From NCBI RefSeq assembly GCF_900108565.1, contig NZ_LT629971.1:3038001-3102000 (forward strand): a stretch of DNA of 64,000 nucleotides, written 5' to 3'. This DNA comes from Mycolicibacterium rutilum. GTDB lineage: Bacteria; Actinomycetota; Actinomycetes; Mycobacteriales; Mycobacteriaceae. Under the pieces are notes generated by a model. The model saw only the letters and a program-made list of their open reading frames with translations, did not search any database and was not told the DNA's origin. The translations under genes were made by a program, and so were the position numbers. Shown in pieces: positions 15,837-24,271 of this stretch (positions are counted from its first letter, which is position 1; each line of letters opens with the position of its first letter).

Positions 15837-17047
15837 AAGTAGGCGTTCGACGGGACCGGTGTGCCGTGCAGCAGGTGTTCGCCGATCACCTTCGCCTTGT
15901 AGACGACGGGGTTGTGCAGGGTGATCGTGCGGATGTTGCGCCAGTGCCGGTCGAGGTTGAGTTTGCGGCTGGCGGCGCTGGCCCCGCCGAGCTCCAGCAG
16001 CCTGGTGGCCGCCTCGGGCGCGACGTTGTCGAGGTGCACCTTGACCTTGGCGGCCTTGAGTTGCGCCTCGGTGGCCAGGTCGGCATCCGGTACGCCGTCG
16101 ACCTCGGAAGCCGTTGCGGCGCCGATGGCTTCGGCGGCGTCGAGCACCGCGGCCCGCGCGACATAGGCCGTGCTGGCCAGGTCGCCGAGCAGCTTCTGGT
16201 ACAGCGGGTCGTCGCTCGGCCGCTCGGTCACCGCGTGGCTGAAACTCCGCGACCGCGACCGCAGCAGCGCGATCCCGTCGTCGACGACCGACTGCAGAAT
16301 GCCGGCCACCACCGCGTGGATGAACAACTGCAGCGACGCGTACTGCACGGTCGGCTCGGGTGCGGCGTCGTACGGGGAATCGCTGAGCACCTCGTCGGGC
16401 GCCACCGCCACATCGGTGAACACCGTGGTGCCGGTGCCGGTGCGCCGCTGGCCGAAGCCGTCCCAGTCGTCGATCAGCTGCACGCCCTCGCGGTCGGCGG
16501 GCACGATGACGGTGGCGACCGAGTCGTGGTCGGTGGTGGCCGTCACGGTGAGGTAGTCGGAGAACAGTGTGCCCGTGCTGTAGTACTTTTCGCCGTTGAG
16601 CCGGTACCCATCGGCTGCGTCGGGCAGCAGCCGCGTGTTGAACACCAGGCTGCCCACCGCCAGCGAACCCTTCTCGCTGAACGCATTACCGAAGATCTTG
16701 CCCGCGGCGACCTTGTCCAGCCACTGCTGTGACCGCGGGTCCGCGGACAGCCGCAGCCGCTCCTCGACGAACCAGAAGTGTGTGCGGAAGATGTGCGCGA
16801 CGATGGGGTCGGCGTGCGCGACATCGATGACGCTTGCGAACAGCTGCGGCACCGTGAAGCCGGCCCCGCCGTCGGCCTCGGGGAGCCGCAGCGTGCCGAA
16901 GCCGGCTCGCTTCAGCGCCGCGACCTCGTCAAAGGGGTTCTCGTCGTTGAGGTCTCGTTCGCTGGCCCCGGCAGCGATCCGGGCGAGCAGTGCGGTCCAT
17001 TCCGGTGATCCGGGCAGGACTCGTGTCGGGTGGTCGACGGTTGTCAT
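15833..17047 (-). CDS. DszC/SfnB-like acyl-CoA dehydrogenase-fold monooxygenase
   Basis: 404-residue protein of the acyl-CoA dehydrogenase fold, closest in type to SfnB/DszC-like flavin monooxygenases: FGTLRLPEADGGAGFTVPQLF near the N-terminus, HFWFVEERLRL, SEKGSLAVGSLVFNTRL, YYSTGTLFSDYLTVTA and RHWRNIRTITLHNPVVYKAKVIGEHLLHG at the C-terminus. Such enzymes use reduced flavin to hydroxylate or oxidise organosulfur compounds rather than acyl-CoAs. Start at ATG 17047 (MTTVDHPTRV) is preferred to a codon 36 bases upstream, which adds only a Gly/Thr-rich stretch. It is the first gene of a two-gene unit with the NtaA-like enzyme. Substrate unknown; dimethyl sulfone or thiophene-type compounds are family precedents. 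Confidence 0.85.
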   Translation of the reverse strand: MTTVDHPTRVLPGSPEWTALLARIAAGASERDLNDENPFDEVAALKRAGFGTLRLPEADGGAGFTVPQLFASVIDVAHADPIVAHIFRTHFWFVEERLRLSADPRSQQWLDKVAAGKIFGNAFSEKGSLAVGSLVFNTRLLPDAADGYRLNGEKYYSTGTLFSDYLTVTATTDHDSVATVIVPADREGVQLIDDWDGFGQRRTGTGTTVFTDVAVAPDEVLSDSPYDAAPEPTVQYASLQLFIHAVVAGILQSVVDDGIALLRSRSRSFSHAVTERPSDDPLYQKLLGDLASTAYVARAAVLDAAEAIGAATASEVDGVPDADLATEAQLKAAKVKVHLDNVAPEAATRLLELGGASAASRKLNLDRHWRNIRTITLHNPVVYKAKVIGEHLLHGTPVPSNAYF

Positions 17048-17115
17048 GGCACCAGTTGTAGCGACGCCGGTGCCGGGAGGCACTGCTTTGACTCACGCCG
17101 AACCTAACGCCGGAC

Positions 17116-18786
17116 TCAGGAGTTCATGAACCCGATCTTCGTGTAGTCCGCATCGGCCAGGCCGAACGCGCCGAAGTTCGCCAGCGCGCTTCGCACCGCC
17201 ACGTTTCCGGTCGACTGGGTCAACGGCAGGCTGAACACCTCGTCGAACAGCAGCTTGTCCAACTCGTTGGCCGACGCGCGGGCCTTGGCCGGATCCAGTT
17301 CGCTGACGGTCTGCTCGATCTTCGCGTCGATCTCGGGGCTGCTGATCTTGCCGAAGTTGCTCTCGGCGCCGGTGCGGTAGATCTGCGTCAGGCTCGACAG
17401 CGGGAAAGCGTCGCCGCTCCAGGCGAATTGGGCGATGTCGAAGTTGCCCACCGTCACATAGTCGGTGAAGAAACCCGCCGCGGGGCGGATGTCCAGTTCC
17501 AGTTTGACGCCGATCTGGGCGAGGTTGTTCTGCGCGATCTGGCCGTACTGCCGGGTGCCGAGCGAGTCGAACAACACGTCGCGGATCACCAATTGGCGGC
17601 CGTCCTTCTCGCGGAACTGCCCGTTGAGCCGCCAACCGAGCGCGTCGAGTTCCTGTTTGGCCTTCTCGGGGTCGAACGCGACCGCGCCGCTGTTGTCCTG
17701 GTAGCCCTCCTGGCCGGCGACGTAGATGTGGTTGTTCAGCGGTGCCGGGTTGTCGGCGAGGCCGCGCTGGGTGACGTCGGCGATGGTCTTGCGGTCGATG
17801 CCCTTGGCGACCGCGCGCCGCAGCGCCGGGTCGGCCAGGATGGAGCCGGGCGCGCCGTTGAACGTGAAGTGGTACCACGCCAGCCCGGGTGCACGCCGGA
17901 CGGTCACGCCGTCGGTGCGACGGGCGATCTGCATCTCGTCGAGCGTGGCCAGTCCGGTGGCGTCGATGGTGTTGTTCTGCAGCGCCGGGATGCGCGCGGC
18001 GTCGTCGAGGACGAGGTAGGTGATGCTGTCCAGCAGCGGCTGCTCACCCCACCATTTCGGGTTGCGGGTCAACGTGATTCGCTTCGCACCGCGGTCGATG
18101 TTGGAGACGATGAACGGTCCGGCCGACGGGCCGGGAGCGTTCAGCTGCGCCCGGTTGAACGCTTCGGGCGTCGCCGTCGAGGCCTTGGGCAACAGCATGG
18201 TGCTGCCGGCGAACATGCCGCGCCAGTCGGCCCACGGCTTGGCGAACGTGATGACGGCCTGGCGGTCGTCGACACCGCGCTCCACCTTGGCGACGCGGTC
18301 GCTGCCGTTGGTGGCGGCGATCGCGAAGTTCTTGTCCTTGCCGCTGGTCGCGTTGATCTGCGACTGCAGGTCCTCCCAGGTGATCGGTGTGCCGTCGCTC
18401 CACACCGCCTTGGGGTTGATCGTGTAGGTGACCACCTGCGGGTTGGTGCCGGTCAGTTCGACGCTGGTGAAGTAGTCGGTGTTGACGGTCGCCGACCCGT
18501 CGGCGGCGATGCGGAACGCGCGCGGCATCGTCGGCTTCATCAGCGAGTTGTTGTCGCCGGTGTTGCCGTCGATGTGCAGCGAGTTGAAGTTCGGCGGCAG
18601 TTCGTTGAGCGCCAGACGCAGGTTGCCGCCCTTCTTCAGGTTCCCGACGTCCTGCGGGTTGATGTCGTTGGTGGTGCCGACCTCTGCGGTCCCGCCGGCG
18701 GACGGCGCTTCCTCGGAGCCGCCGGAGCAGGCGGTCAGGGTCAGCGCGGCGATCATGGTCGCCGCGGCCAGGCGTCGGATCTTCAT
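17116..18786 (-). CDS. oppA: Oligopeptide-binding lipoprotein OppA
   Basis: 556-residue extracytoplasmic solute-binding protein, family 5. Signal peptide with lipobox LTAC (Cys20), followed by the usual SBP_bac_5 pattern, including NLRLALNELPPNFNSLH, VVTYTINPKAVWSDGTPITWEDL and FTFNGAPGSILADPALRRAVAKGIDR. It binds oligopeptides outside the membrane and delivers them to OppBC. It is the last gene of oppBCDA, 10 bases after oppD. In M. tuberculosis this operon is Rv1283c-Rv1280c. Confidence 0.93.
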   Translation of the reverse strand: MKIRRLAAATMIAALTLTACSGGSEEAPSAGGTAEVGTTNDINPQDVGNLKKGGNLRLALNELPPNFNSLHIDGNTGDNNSLMKPTMPRAFRIAADGSATVNTDYFTSVELTGTNPQVVTYTINPKAVWSDGTPITWEDLQSQINATSGKDKNFAIAATNGSDRVAKVERGVDDRQAVITFAKPWADWRGMFAGSTMLLPKASTATPEAFNRAQLNAPGPSAGPFIVSNIDRGAKRITLTRNPKWWGEQPLLDSITYLVLDDAARIPALQNNTIDATGLATLDEMQIARRTDGVTVRRAPGLAWYHFTFNGAPGSILADPALRRAVAKGIDRKTIADVTQRGLADNPAPLNNHIYVAGQEGYQDNSGAVAFDPEKAKQELDALGWRLNGQFREKDGRQLVIRDVLFDSLGTRQYGQIAQNNLAQIGVKLELDIRPAAGFFTDYVTVGNFDIAQFAWSGDAFPLSSLTQIYRTGAESNFGKISSPEIDAKIEQTVSELDPAKARASANELDKLLFDEVFSLPLTQSTGNVAVRSALANFGAFGLADADYTKIGFMNS

Positions 18787-18796
18787 GACTCGGACT

Positions 18797-20632
18797 TTAG
18801 CTGCGCCGCACCTCGGGTTGCGGGACCGCGGCGAGCAACCGCCGGGTGTAGTCGTCGCGCGGGTCGCCGAACACCTGGTCCGCGTCGCCGTGTTCGACGA
18901 CTTTGCCCTTGTGCATCACGACGACGCGGTGCGCGAGGTGGCGGACCACCGACAGGTCGTGCGAGACGAACAGATAGGACAGGTCGAAGCGCTGCTGCAG
19001 ATCGAGCAGCAGGTTGATGATGCCCGCCTGGATCGACACGTCCAGCGCCGACACCGGTTCGTCGAGCGCCAGGATCTTCGGTTGCAGCGCCAACGCGCGG
19101 GCGATCCCGATCCGCTGCTTCTGGCCGCCGGAGAATTCGGCGGGGTAGCGGGCGGCGTCCCCGCGACCCAACCCGACGATGCCGAGCAGCTCGGCGACCC
19201 GGTCGTCGATGCGGCTTTTCTCGAAACCGTTGGCCTGCAACGGCTCTGCAAGCACTTCGAACACCGGCAGCCGCGGGTCGAGCGAGGCCACCGGGTCCTG
19301 GAACACCACCTGCAGATCGCCGCGCAGGGCGCGCCGCCCACGCCGGTCCAGCGCGGCCACGTCCTTGCCGAGCACCTCGATCGAGCCGGACTGCGGTGCG
19401 GTCAGACCGAGGATCTGATGCAGCGTCGTCGACTTGCCGGAACCGGATTCGCCGACGATGCCCAGCGTGCGGCCGCGGGGCAGGTCGAAGCTGACGCCGT
19501 CGACGGCGCGCACCTCTCCGACCCGGCGTCGGAACACCACACCCTTGGTCAGCTGGTAGGTCTTCACCAGGTCGCGGACCTTCAGCACGGCGGGCGCATC
19601 GTCGTCGGCCGGCGCGTCGGGCGGCGCGGTGGACACCCCGTAGATGTCGGCGGCGCTGCGGCCGGCGACGTGTTCGGTGCGGATGCAGGCGGCGCGGTGG
19701 TTCGGCCCCATCTCGAGCAGGTCGGGTTCGGCGGCCCGGCAGTCGTCGATGGCCAGTGGGCAGCGCGGCGCGAACGGGCACCCGGGCGGCAGCGCGGCCA
19801 TCGACGGCGGCGCCCCGGGGATCGGCACCAGCCGCGCGCCCTGCGCCGCGTCGAGCCGCGGGACCGAGCCGAGCAGGCCGACGGTGTAGGGCATCCGCCG
19901 GTCGGCGTAGAGGGTCGGCACCGGCGCGACCTCCACGGCGCGGCCGGCGTACATCACCAGCGCGCGGTCAGCGAACTCGGCGACGACGCCGAGGTCGTGG
20001 GTGATGATCAGCACGCCCGCGCCCGTCACGTCGCGGGCGGTCTTGAGCACTTCGAGGATCTGCGCTTGCACGGTGACGTCGAGCGCGGTGGTCGGCTCGT
20101 CGCAGATCAGCAGGTCGGGGTCGTTGGCGATCGCGATGGCGATCACCACCCGCTGGCGTTCTCCGCCGGACAGCTCATGCGGGAAGGACTTGGCGCGGCG
20201 CTCGGGCTGCGCGATGCCGACCAGTTCGAGTAGTTCGACGGCGCGTGTGCGGGCCGCCTGCTTGCCGACCCCGCGCTGATGGATCTCGATCGCCTCGGCG
20301 ATCTGGTCGCCGACGGTGTAGACCGGCGTCAGCGCCGACATCGGGTCCTGGAAGACGGTGCCGATCGCCTTGCCGCGGATCGCCGACATCCGCTGATCGG
20401 ACAGCCCGACCAGTTCGTCGCCGTGCAGGCGGATGGACCCGGACACGTCGGCGTACTCGGGCAGCAGCCCGACGACGGCCATCGCGCTGGCGGACTTGCC
20501 CGCCCCCGACTCGCCGACCAACGCGACGACCTCGCCCTTGTCGACGGTGAAGTTCATGCCGCGCACCGCGTTGACCGGGGCGGCGTCGGTCGGGAACGCG
20601 ACGGTCAGGTCGCGCACCTCGAGCAGGCTCAT
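18797..20632 (-). CDS. oppD: Oligopeptide ABC transporter ATPase OppD (two NBDs)
   Basis: 611-residue fused ATPase. NBD1: Walker A GESGAGKS (near 40), signature LSGGERQRV, Walker [14 protein letters not shown]. Between the domains is the OppD C-terminal region with cysteines in [15 protein letters not shown] and RAACI, the pattern that holds an iron-sulfur cluster in mycobacterial OppD. NBD2: Walker [10 protein letters not shown], signature FSGGQKQRI, Walker [14 protein letters not shown]. The single chain replaces separate OppD and OppF subunits. Overlaps oppC by ATGA. Powers peptide import at the inner face of the membrane. Confidence 0.95.
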   Translation of the reverse strand: MSLLEVRDLTVAFPTDAAPVNAVRGMNFTVDKGEVVALVGESGAGKSASAMAVVGLLPEYADVSGSIRLHGDELVGLSDQRMSAIRGKAIGTVFQDPMSALTPVYTVGDQIAEAIEIHQRGVGKQAARTRAVELLELVGIAQPERRAKSFPHELSGGERQRVVIAIAIANDPDLLICDEPTTALDVTVQAQILEVLKTARDVTGAGVLIITHDLGVVAEFADRALVMYAGRAVEVAPVPTLYADRRMPYTVGLLGSVPRLDAAQGARLVPIPGAPPSMAALPPGCPFAPRCPLAIDDCRAAEPDLLEMGPNHRAACIRTEHVAGRSAADIYGVSTAPPDAPADDDAPAVLKVRDLVKTYQLTKGVVFRRRVGEVRAVDGVSFDLPRGRTLGIVGESGSGKSTTLHQILGLTAPQSGSIEVLGKDVAALDRRGRRALRGDLQVVFQDPVASLDPRLPVFEVLAEPLQANGFEKSRIDDRVAELLGIVGLGRGDAARYPAEFSGGQKQRIGIARALALQPKILALDEPVSALDVSIQAGIINLLLDLQQRFDLSYLFVSHDLSVVRHLAHRVVVMHKGKVVEHGDADQVFGDPRDDYTRRLLAAVPQPEVRRS

Positions 20633-21543
20633 CGCGACCGCCTCCGGAGCCGCCGCGCACTGGGGTCCAGCGCGTCGCGCAGACCGTCACCGACGAGGTT
20701 GGCGCACAGGATGATCAGCACCAGCACGCCCGCCGGGAACAGGAACAACCACGGAAACGTCGTCGCCGACTTGGTGCCGTCGGCGATCAACGTGCCCAGC
20801 GACACGTCGGGCGGCTGGATGCCGAAACCCAGGAAGCTCAGCCCGGTTTCGGCCAGCACCGCGACGCCGACGTTGAGCGCGGTGTCGATGATGATGATCG
20901 ACGCGACGTTGGGCAGGATGTGGCGGACGATGATGCGCGCGTCGCGCACCCCCATATACCGTGCGGCGGCGACGAATTCGCGGTCCCGCAGGCTCATCGT
21001 CATCCCGCGCACGATGCGGGAGCTGACCATCCAGCTGAAGATCGACAGCAGCACGATCATCCAGATGATGTCACCCTTGGTGCGCTGCACCACGATCGAG
21101 ATCAGCAGGAAGCTCGGCACCACCAGCATCAGGTCGACCAGCCACATCAACACCGGGTCGCGCCAGTCGGTGAAGTAACCGGCGATCGTGCCGACCGTCG
21201 CGGCGATGATCGTGGAGATGAACGCGACGCACACCCCGATCAGCAACGATTTCTGCATGCCCCGCAGGGTTTGGGCGAGCAGGTCCTGGCCCAGCGCGTT
21301 GGTGCCGAACCAGTGCTGCGGGCTCGGCGGCTGCTGCAGCGCGTAGAAGTCCAGATCGCTGTAGCTGTACGGCAGCAACCCGGGCAGGGCGTAGCACCCC
21401 ACGAACATCACCAGCAGCAGCGCCAGCGACACCACCGCGGGTTTGTTGCGCACGAAGCGGCGGAACACCAGCGTGCGCCGCGATGCGAAACCCGCGGTGC
21501 GGACGCCGGACTGGGCGCTGGTGGCCGACTGGGATTCGGTCAT
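20629..21543 (-). CDS. oppC: Oligopeptide ABC transporter permease OppC
   Basis: 304-residue inner-membrane permease of the DppC/OppC type: N-terminal TM at about 35-57 ([21 protein letters not shown]), the [18 protein letters not shown] motif near 92, and the permease EAA-type loop [27 protein letters not shown]. Overlaps both neighbours by ATGA, giving tight coupling within oppBCDA. Confidence 0.94.
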   Translation of the reverse strand: MTESQSATSAQSGVRTAGFASRRTLVFRRFVRNKPAVVSLALLLVMFVGCYALPGLLPYSYSDLDFYALQQPPSPQHWFGTNALGQDLLAQTLRGMQKSLLIGVCVAFISTIIAATVGTIAGYFTDWRDPVLMWLVDLMLVVPSFLLISIVVQRTKGDIIWMIVLLSIFSWMVSSRIVRGMTMSLRDREFVAAARYMGVRDARIIVRHILPNVASIIIIDTALNVGVAVLAETGLSFLGFGIQPPDVSLGTLIADGTKSATTFPWLFLFPAGVLVLIILCANLVGDGLRDALDPSARRLRRRSR

Positions 21544-22517
21544 GACATCCGCACTCTCGGGTCCAGGGCGGCATAGACCACGTCGGACAGCAGCCCGGCC
21601 AACAGGATCATCACCGCCGACAGCACCGTGATCGCGGCGACGATGTTGATGTCCTGGCTACCGATGCCGGTGATGATCCATTCCCCGACGCCGTGCCAGC
21701 CGAAGATCTTCTCGGTGAACACCGCGCCGGTGACCAGCCCGGCGACGCTGTAGGCGAACAGCGTCGCCATCGGGATCAGCGCCGTGCGCAGTCCGTGCTT
21801 GAACAGCGCCTGGCGTCGCGTGAGTCCCTTGGCCCGCGCGGTGCGGATGAAGTCCTGCCCGAGCACGTCGAGCATCGCGTTGCGCTGATAGCGGCTGTAG
21901 ATCGCGATCGAGCCCAGCGCCAGCGTCATCGACGGCAACACCAGATGCTGGACCCGGTCGACGAACTGGTTCCACGCGCCGCCGATCGCGTCGGGCGACG
22001 TCTCACCGGTGTACTCGAACAGCCGCACCCCCACCACGTTGTTCACCCCGAGCGCGGCCAGGATGAACAAGTTGGCCAGCACGAACGTCGGCGTGCTGAT
22101 CACCAGCAGCGACAGCACGGTGACCACCCGGTCGCTGAGCCGGTACTGCCGGATCGCGCCCCACGCCCCGGCGACCACGCCGATCACGGTGCCCACCACC
22201 GAGCCGATGACCAGCAGCCGCAGGCTCACCCCGACCCGACGCCACAACTCCTCGCTGACCGGCTGCCCGCCGATCGTGACGCCGAAATCCCCGCGGACCG
22301 CGCCGGCCGCCCAGTGCGCGTACTGCTGCAGCACCGGCTGGTCGAGCCCGAGTTCGACGCGCTTGGCGTCGATGACGGCCTGCGGCGGGCGTGGGTTGCG
22401 GCTCTCCAGCGTCTCCAACGGATTGAACTGCCACGACGCGAGCAGGAACACCAGGAACGACGCCAGCGCCAGCAACACCAGGTAGTTCGCCAGCCGACGC
22501 GCCAGGAACCGCGTCAT
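21540..22517 (-). CDS. oppB: Oligopeptide ABC transporter permease OppB
   Basis: 325-residue permease: first TM at about 10-32, periplasmic segment, then the BPD_transp_1 core with five further TM segments and the EAA loop containing RTARAKGLTRRQALFKHGLR. First gene of oppBCDA. Its ATG overlaps the TGA of an upstream 9-codon frame preceded by a -10-like TAACCT, so its translation may depend on a leaderless upstream ORF. No good Shine-Dalgarno sequence is present directly before the ATG. Confidence 0.93.
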   Translation of the reverse strand: MTRFLARRLANYLVLLALASFLVFLLASWQFNPLETLESRNPRPPQAVIDAKRVELGLDQPVLQQYAHWAAGAVRGDFGVTIGGQPVSEELWRRVGVSLRLLVIGSVVGTVIGVVAGAWGAIRQYRLSDRVVTVLSLLVISTPTFVLANLFILAALGVNNVVGVRLFEYTGETSPDAIGGAWNQFVDRVQHLVLPSMTLALGSIAIYSRYQRNAMLDVLGQDFIRTARAKGLTRRQALFKHGLRTALIPMATLFAYSVAGLVTGAVFTEKIFGWHGVGEWIITGIGSQDINIVAAITVLSAVMILLAGLLSDVVYAALDPRVRMS

Positions 22518-22543
22518 GCGATGGGTCCACGGCTCGGCTGCAT
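22514..22543 (-). CDS. Putative leaderless uORF coupled to oppB (MQPSRGPIA)
   Basis: An ATG lies 6 bases after TAACCT (22555 down to 22550), as expected for a leaderless transcript start. The frame encodes nine residues and its TGA overlaps the oppB ATG in ATGA. Leaderless short ORFs that control downstream genes are known in mycobacteria. The peptide contains no Cys, so it is not the polycysteine attenuator type. Too short to be judged on coding statistics. Confidence 0.5.
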   Translation of the reverse strand: MQPSRGPIA

Positions 22544-22549
22544 GCGCAC

Positions 22550-22555
22550 AGGTTA
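22550..22555 (-). promoter_or_regulatory. Putative -10 box of the opp operon
   Basis: TAACCT on the minus strand matches TANNNT; the predicted start point falls on the ATG of the short upstream frame at 22543. No clear -35 is visible. Confidence 0.45.
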
Positions 22556-22739
22556 GGAGATGTCGGGGCGGACGGCCGGGAAGCGGCCGCCCGACGCGGC
22601 GCCGGGCCCGGCCCTGGCGAACTCGCAGCGGCCGTTCAGCGCGTTGCCAGACTCCGGGCGTTTCGTGGAGTGATCAACGGATTCCACCGGTGGCCGCGCC
22701 GAGGGGGCGACTGGGCAACCACGATTGGAGTACGAGGAC

Positions 22740-23006
22740 ATGGCACGTCACAGGGCAGAACCCACCCCGAGAAAGCCGGTCAGGACCGCCGCGGCGGTGA
22801 TCGGCGGCTCGGGCCTGATCATCCTCGCGGCGCTGGGCGCGGCGGTCGGAGAGGGCTCCGACGGCGCATCGGTCGCAAAGTCGGACATGACCATCGGCGC
22901 GACCAGCACCCAGACCACGCCGTCGAATGTGCCCGCGGTCGGGGTCGCGGTCCCGACCATCAAGGGCCCGGCGCCGCTGCCGTCGGAGGAAGAGTCCGCC
23001 AAGTAA
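22740..23006 (+). CDS. Small membrane-anchored or exported protein
   Basis: 88-residue protein: a basic N-terminus (MARHRAEPTPRKPVRT), one hydrophobic segment at about 20-38 (AAAVIGGSGLIILAALGAAVG), then a Ser/Thr/Pro-rich outside tail ending EEESAK. No conserved domain recognised. The start is set by the ATG after GGAGTACGAGGAC. It is the first of three short genes in the same direction with the same plan (hydrophobic N-terminus, low-complexity tail). Function unknown. Confidence 0.6.
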   Translation: MARHRAEPTPRKPVRTAAAVIGGSGLIILAALGAAVGEGSDGASVAKSDMTIGATSTQTTPSNVPAVGVAVPTIKGPAPLPSEEESAK

Positions 23007-23136
23007 CCACCGTTTCAGCTGCCGCCCGTTCGGTTACCCAGCAGCGGTACGGGTCGACGAAGACCCCAGAAGCGCTGTTCGATGGTCGGCGCCTCCGCTC
23101 GGTGCCGGCCACCTGAGACCGAATGGAGTGGTCACG

Positions 23137-23397
23137 GTGAATTCGAGCCGAATGAAACTGTTGTCGGCGTCTGTCGGCGCCAGCGCGCTGCTGGCCATGG
23201 GCGCATTCTCGGTCGCCTCGACGACCGCCGCGCAGGAGGAAGAGGAGCCGGTGCCGCCCGGCCCGGTGACAACGTCGGAGATCACCACCGGCGAGACCGT
23301 CACCGAGACGGCAGCACCCGAGGCGCCGGAGACGACGGCCGCTACGCCGCCGATCACCACGCCGCCCTCGACCATCACGACCGCCGAAGTCGGCTGA
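23137..23397 (+). CDS. Small secreted Thr/Pro/Glu-rich protein
   Basis: 86-residue protein with a signal-peptide-like N-terminus (MKLLSASVGASALLAMGAFSVASTTAAQ after a short Asn/Ser lead, so cleavage near residue 33 is likely) and a mature region made almost entirely of Glu, Pro and Thr (EEEEPVPPGPV, TTPPSTITTAEVG). GTG start chosen because GGAG lies about 9 bases before it; ATG 23152 is an alternative. Paralogous in plan and partly in sequence to the next gene, whose start follows its stop by 14 bases. Function unknown; low complexity suggests a wall-spanning or surface segment. Confidence 0.62.
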   Translation: MNSSRMKLLSASVGASALLAMGAFSVASTTAAQEEEEPVPPGPVTTSEITTGETVTETAAPEAPETTAATPPITTPPSTITTAEVG

Positions 23398-23411
23398 ACG
23401 GGGCAGAGACG

Positions 23412-23648
23412 ATGACAAACATGAAAATGATCGCCGGTGGGGTCGGTGTCGGCGCTGTGATCGCGATGGGCGCGTTGGGCGTGGTCCTCGCCGAGGCTCC
23501 GCAGCCGGCGTCGACGCAGATCGTCAGCCAGGACGAGGAACCGACGATGACGCTGCCCGAGACCACCACGTCGACCACCGCGCAGACGGAGGTCGAGACG
23601 CCGGTGGCCACCCCCGAGGTGACCGCCGAACCGGCGCCCACGCCGTAA
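23412..23648 (+). CDS. Small secreted Thr/Glu-rich protein, paralogue of the previous gene
   Basis: 78-residue protein: MTNMKMIAGGVGVGAVIAMGALG and following form a signal or anchor segment (about 4-30), with a tail rich in Thr, Glu and Pro (TMTLPETTTSTTAQTEVETP). The alternation of IAMGALG/LLAMGAFS-type cores suggests tandem duplication with the gene upstream. Ends 3 bases before the stop of a convergent gene. Function unknown. Confidence 0.62.
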   Translation: MTNMKMIAGGVGVGAVIAMGALGVVLAEAPQPASTQIVSQDEEPTMTLPETTTSTTAQTEVETPVATPEVTAEPAPTP

Positions 23649-23651
23649 GCG

Positions 23652-24116
23652 TCAGCGCCGTTCGATACTGACGCTGCTGGCCTGCGCCGTGTCGCCGGTG
23701 CGGGTGCCGCGGACCTGCACCTCGTCGTTGACCGCGACCGGTGCGTGGTCCGCGGGCAGCGTGTAGGTCTGGGTGAAGCCGTCGGCGCTGCGGATCGTGA
23801 TCGACGTCGGTGAGGCCGCGGTGACCGTCCCCGTCTGACTCAGTGCGGTGACGAAGCCGGTCGCCGCGTCGCCGGTGACGAACTCGCCGTGCAACCCCGG
23901 GGCGGACATCGCAGCCGGTGGGCCGCCGCCGAACGCGCCGGGCGGGCCGCCGAAACCGGGCCCACCCTGGTGCAACGCCGCGCCGCTGTCGGTGGCGGCG
24001 TGGATCGCGGCGCCGCCGACACCGGCGATCACCGCCGCGACACCGACGGCGACGACGGTTTCGCGCCATCCCCAGCGGGGCTTGTCTGGATCAGGTGCTC
24101 CCCAGGTCGCTGTCAT
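23652..24116 (-). CDS. Membrane-anchored protein with OB-fold-like C-terminus (DUF5666-like)
   Basis: 154-residue protein: a cytoplasmic N-terminus (MTATWGAPDPDKPRWGWRE), one TM at about 21-41 (TVVAVGVAAVIAGVGGAAIHAA), a Gly/Pro-rich linker, and a C-terminal beta-rich domain (ATGFVTALSQTGTVTAAS, TITIRSADGFTQTYTL, AVNDEVQVRGTRTGDTAQASSVSI) of the kind seen in DUF5666 proteins. ATG 24116 is preferred to a codon 75 bases further upstream, because the longer version adds only a Ser/Thr-rich stretch lying across the PhoP-type box. Divergent from the response regulator and so a likely target of it. Role unknown. Confidence 0.7.
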   Translation of the reverse strand: MTATWGAPDPDKPRWGWRETVVAVGVAAVIAGVGGAAIHAATDSGAALHQGGPGFGGPPGAFGGGPPAAMSAPGLHGEFVTGDAATGFVTALSQTGTVTAASPTSITIRSADGFTQTYTLPADHAPVAVNDEVQVRGTRTGDTAQASSVSIERR

Positions 24117-24145
24117 GGGGTCCACTGTGGACCGCGTCGATGTGT

Positions 24146-24198
24146 GCGGGCTGTGAGACGGGTCAGCGCTCGATGTGCGCGACGCATTCACAGCCCGC
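24146..24198. promoter_or_regulatory. PhoP-type boxes in the divergent two-component promoter
   Basis: A perfect 11-bp inverted repeat, GCGGGCTGTGA (24146-24156) and TCACAGCCCGC (24188-24198), places the heptamer TCACAGC on each strand. On the minus strand TCACAGC is followed after 4 bases by ACACATC (5 of 7 matches to the heptamer), the spacing known for mycobacterial PhoP sites (TCACAGC-N4-TCACAGC). On the plus strand the second half-site is weaker (GCATAGA, 4 of 7). Likely autoregulatory sites of the PhoP-like regulator encoded next door. Confidence 0.55.
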
Positions 24199-24271
24199 GC
24201 ATAGAAAGCGCACAGGCTCGGCCCATCACGCCGCGAATAATGGAGTCGTGGCTCCCTCCCAATCTCCCGGC

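Noticed and set aside
17070..17083. Short hairpin GTGCC-GGGA-GGCAC between oppA and the DszC-like gene as a terminator
   Set aside because: Only a 5-bp stem with no T-run; not enough to call.
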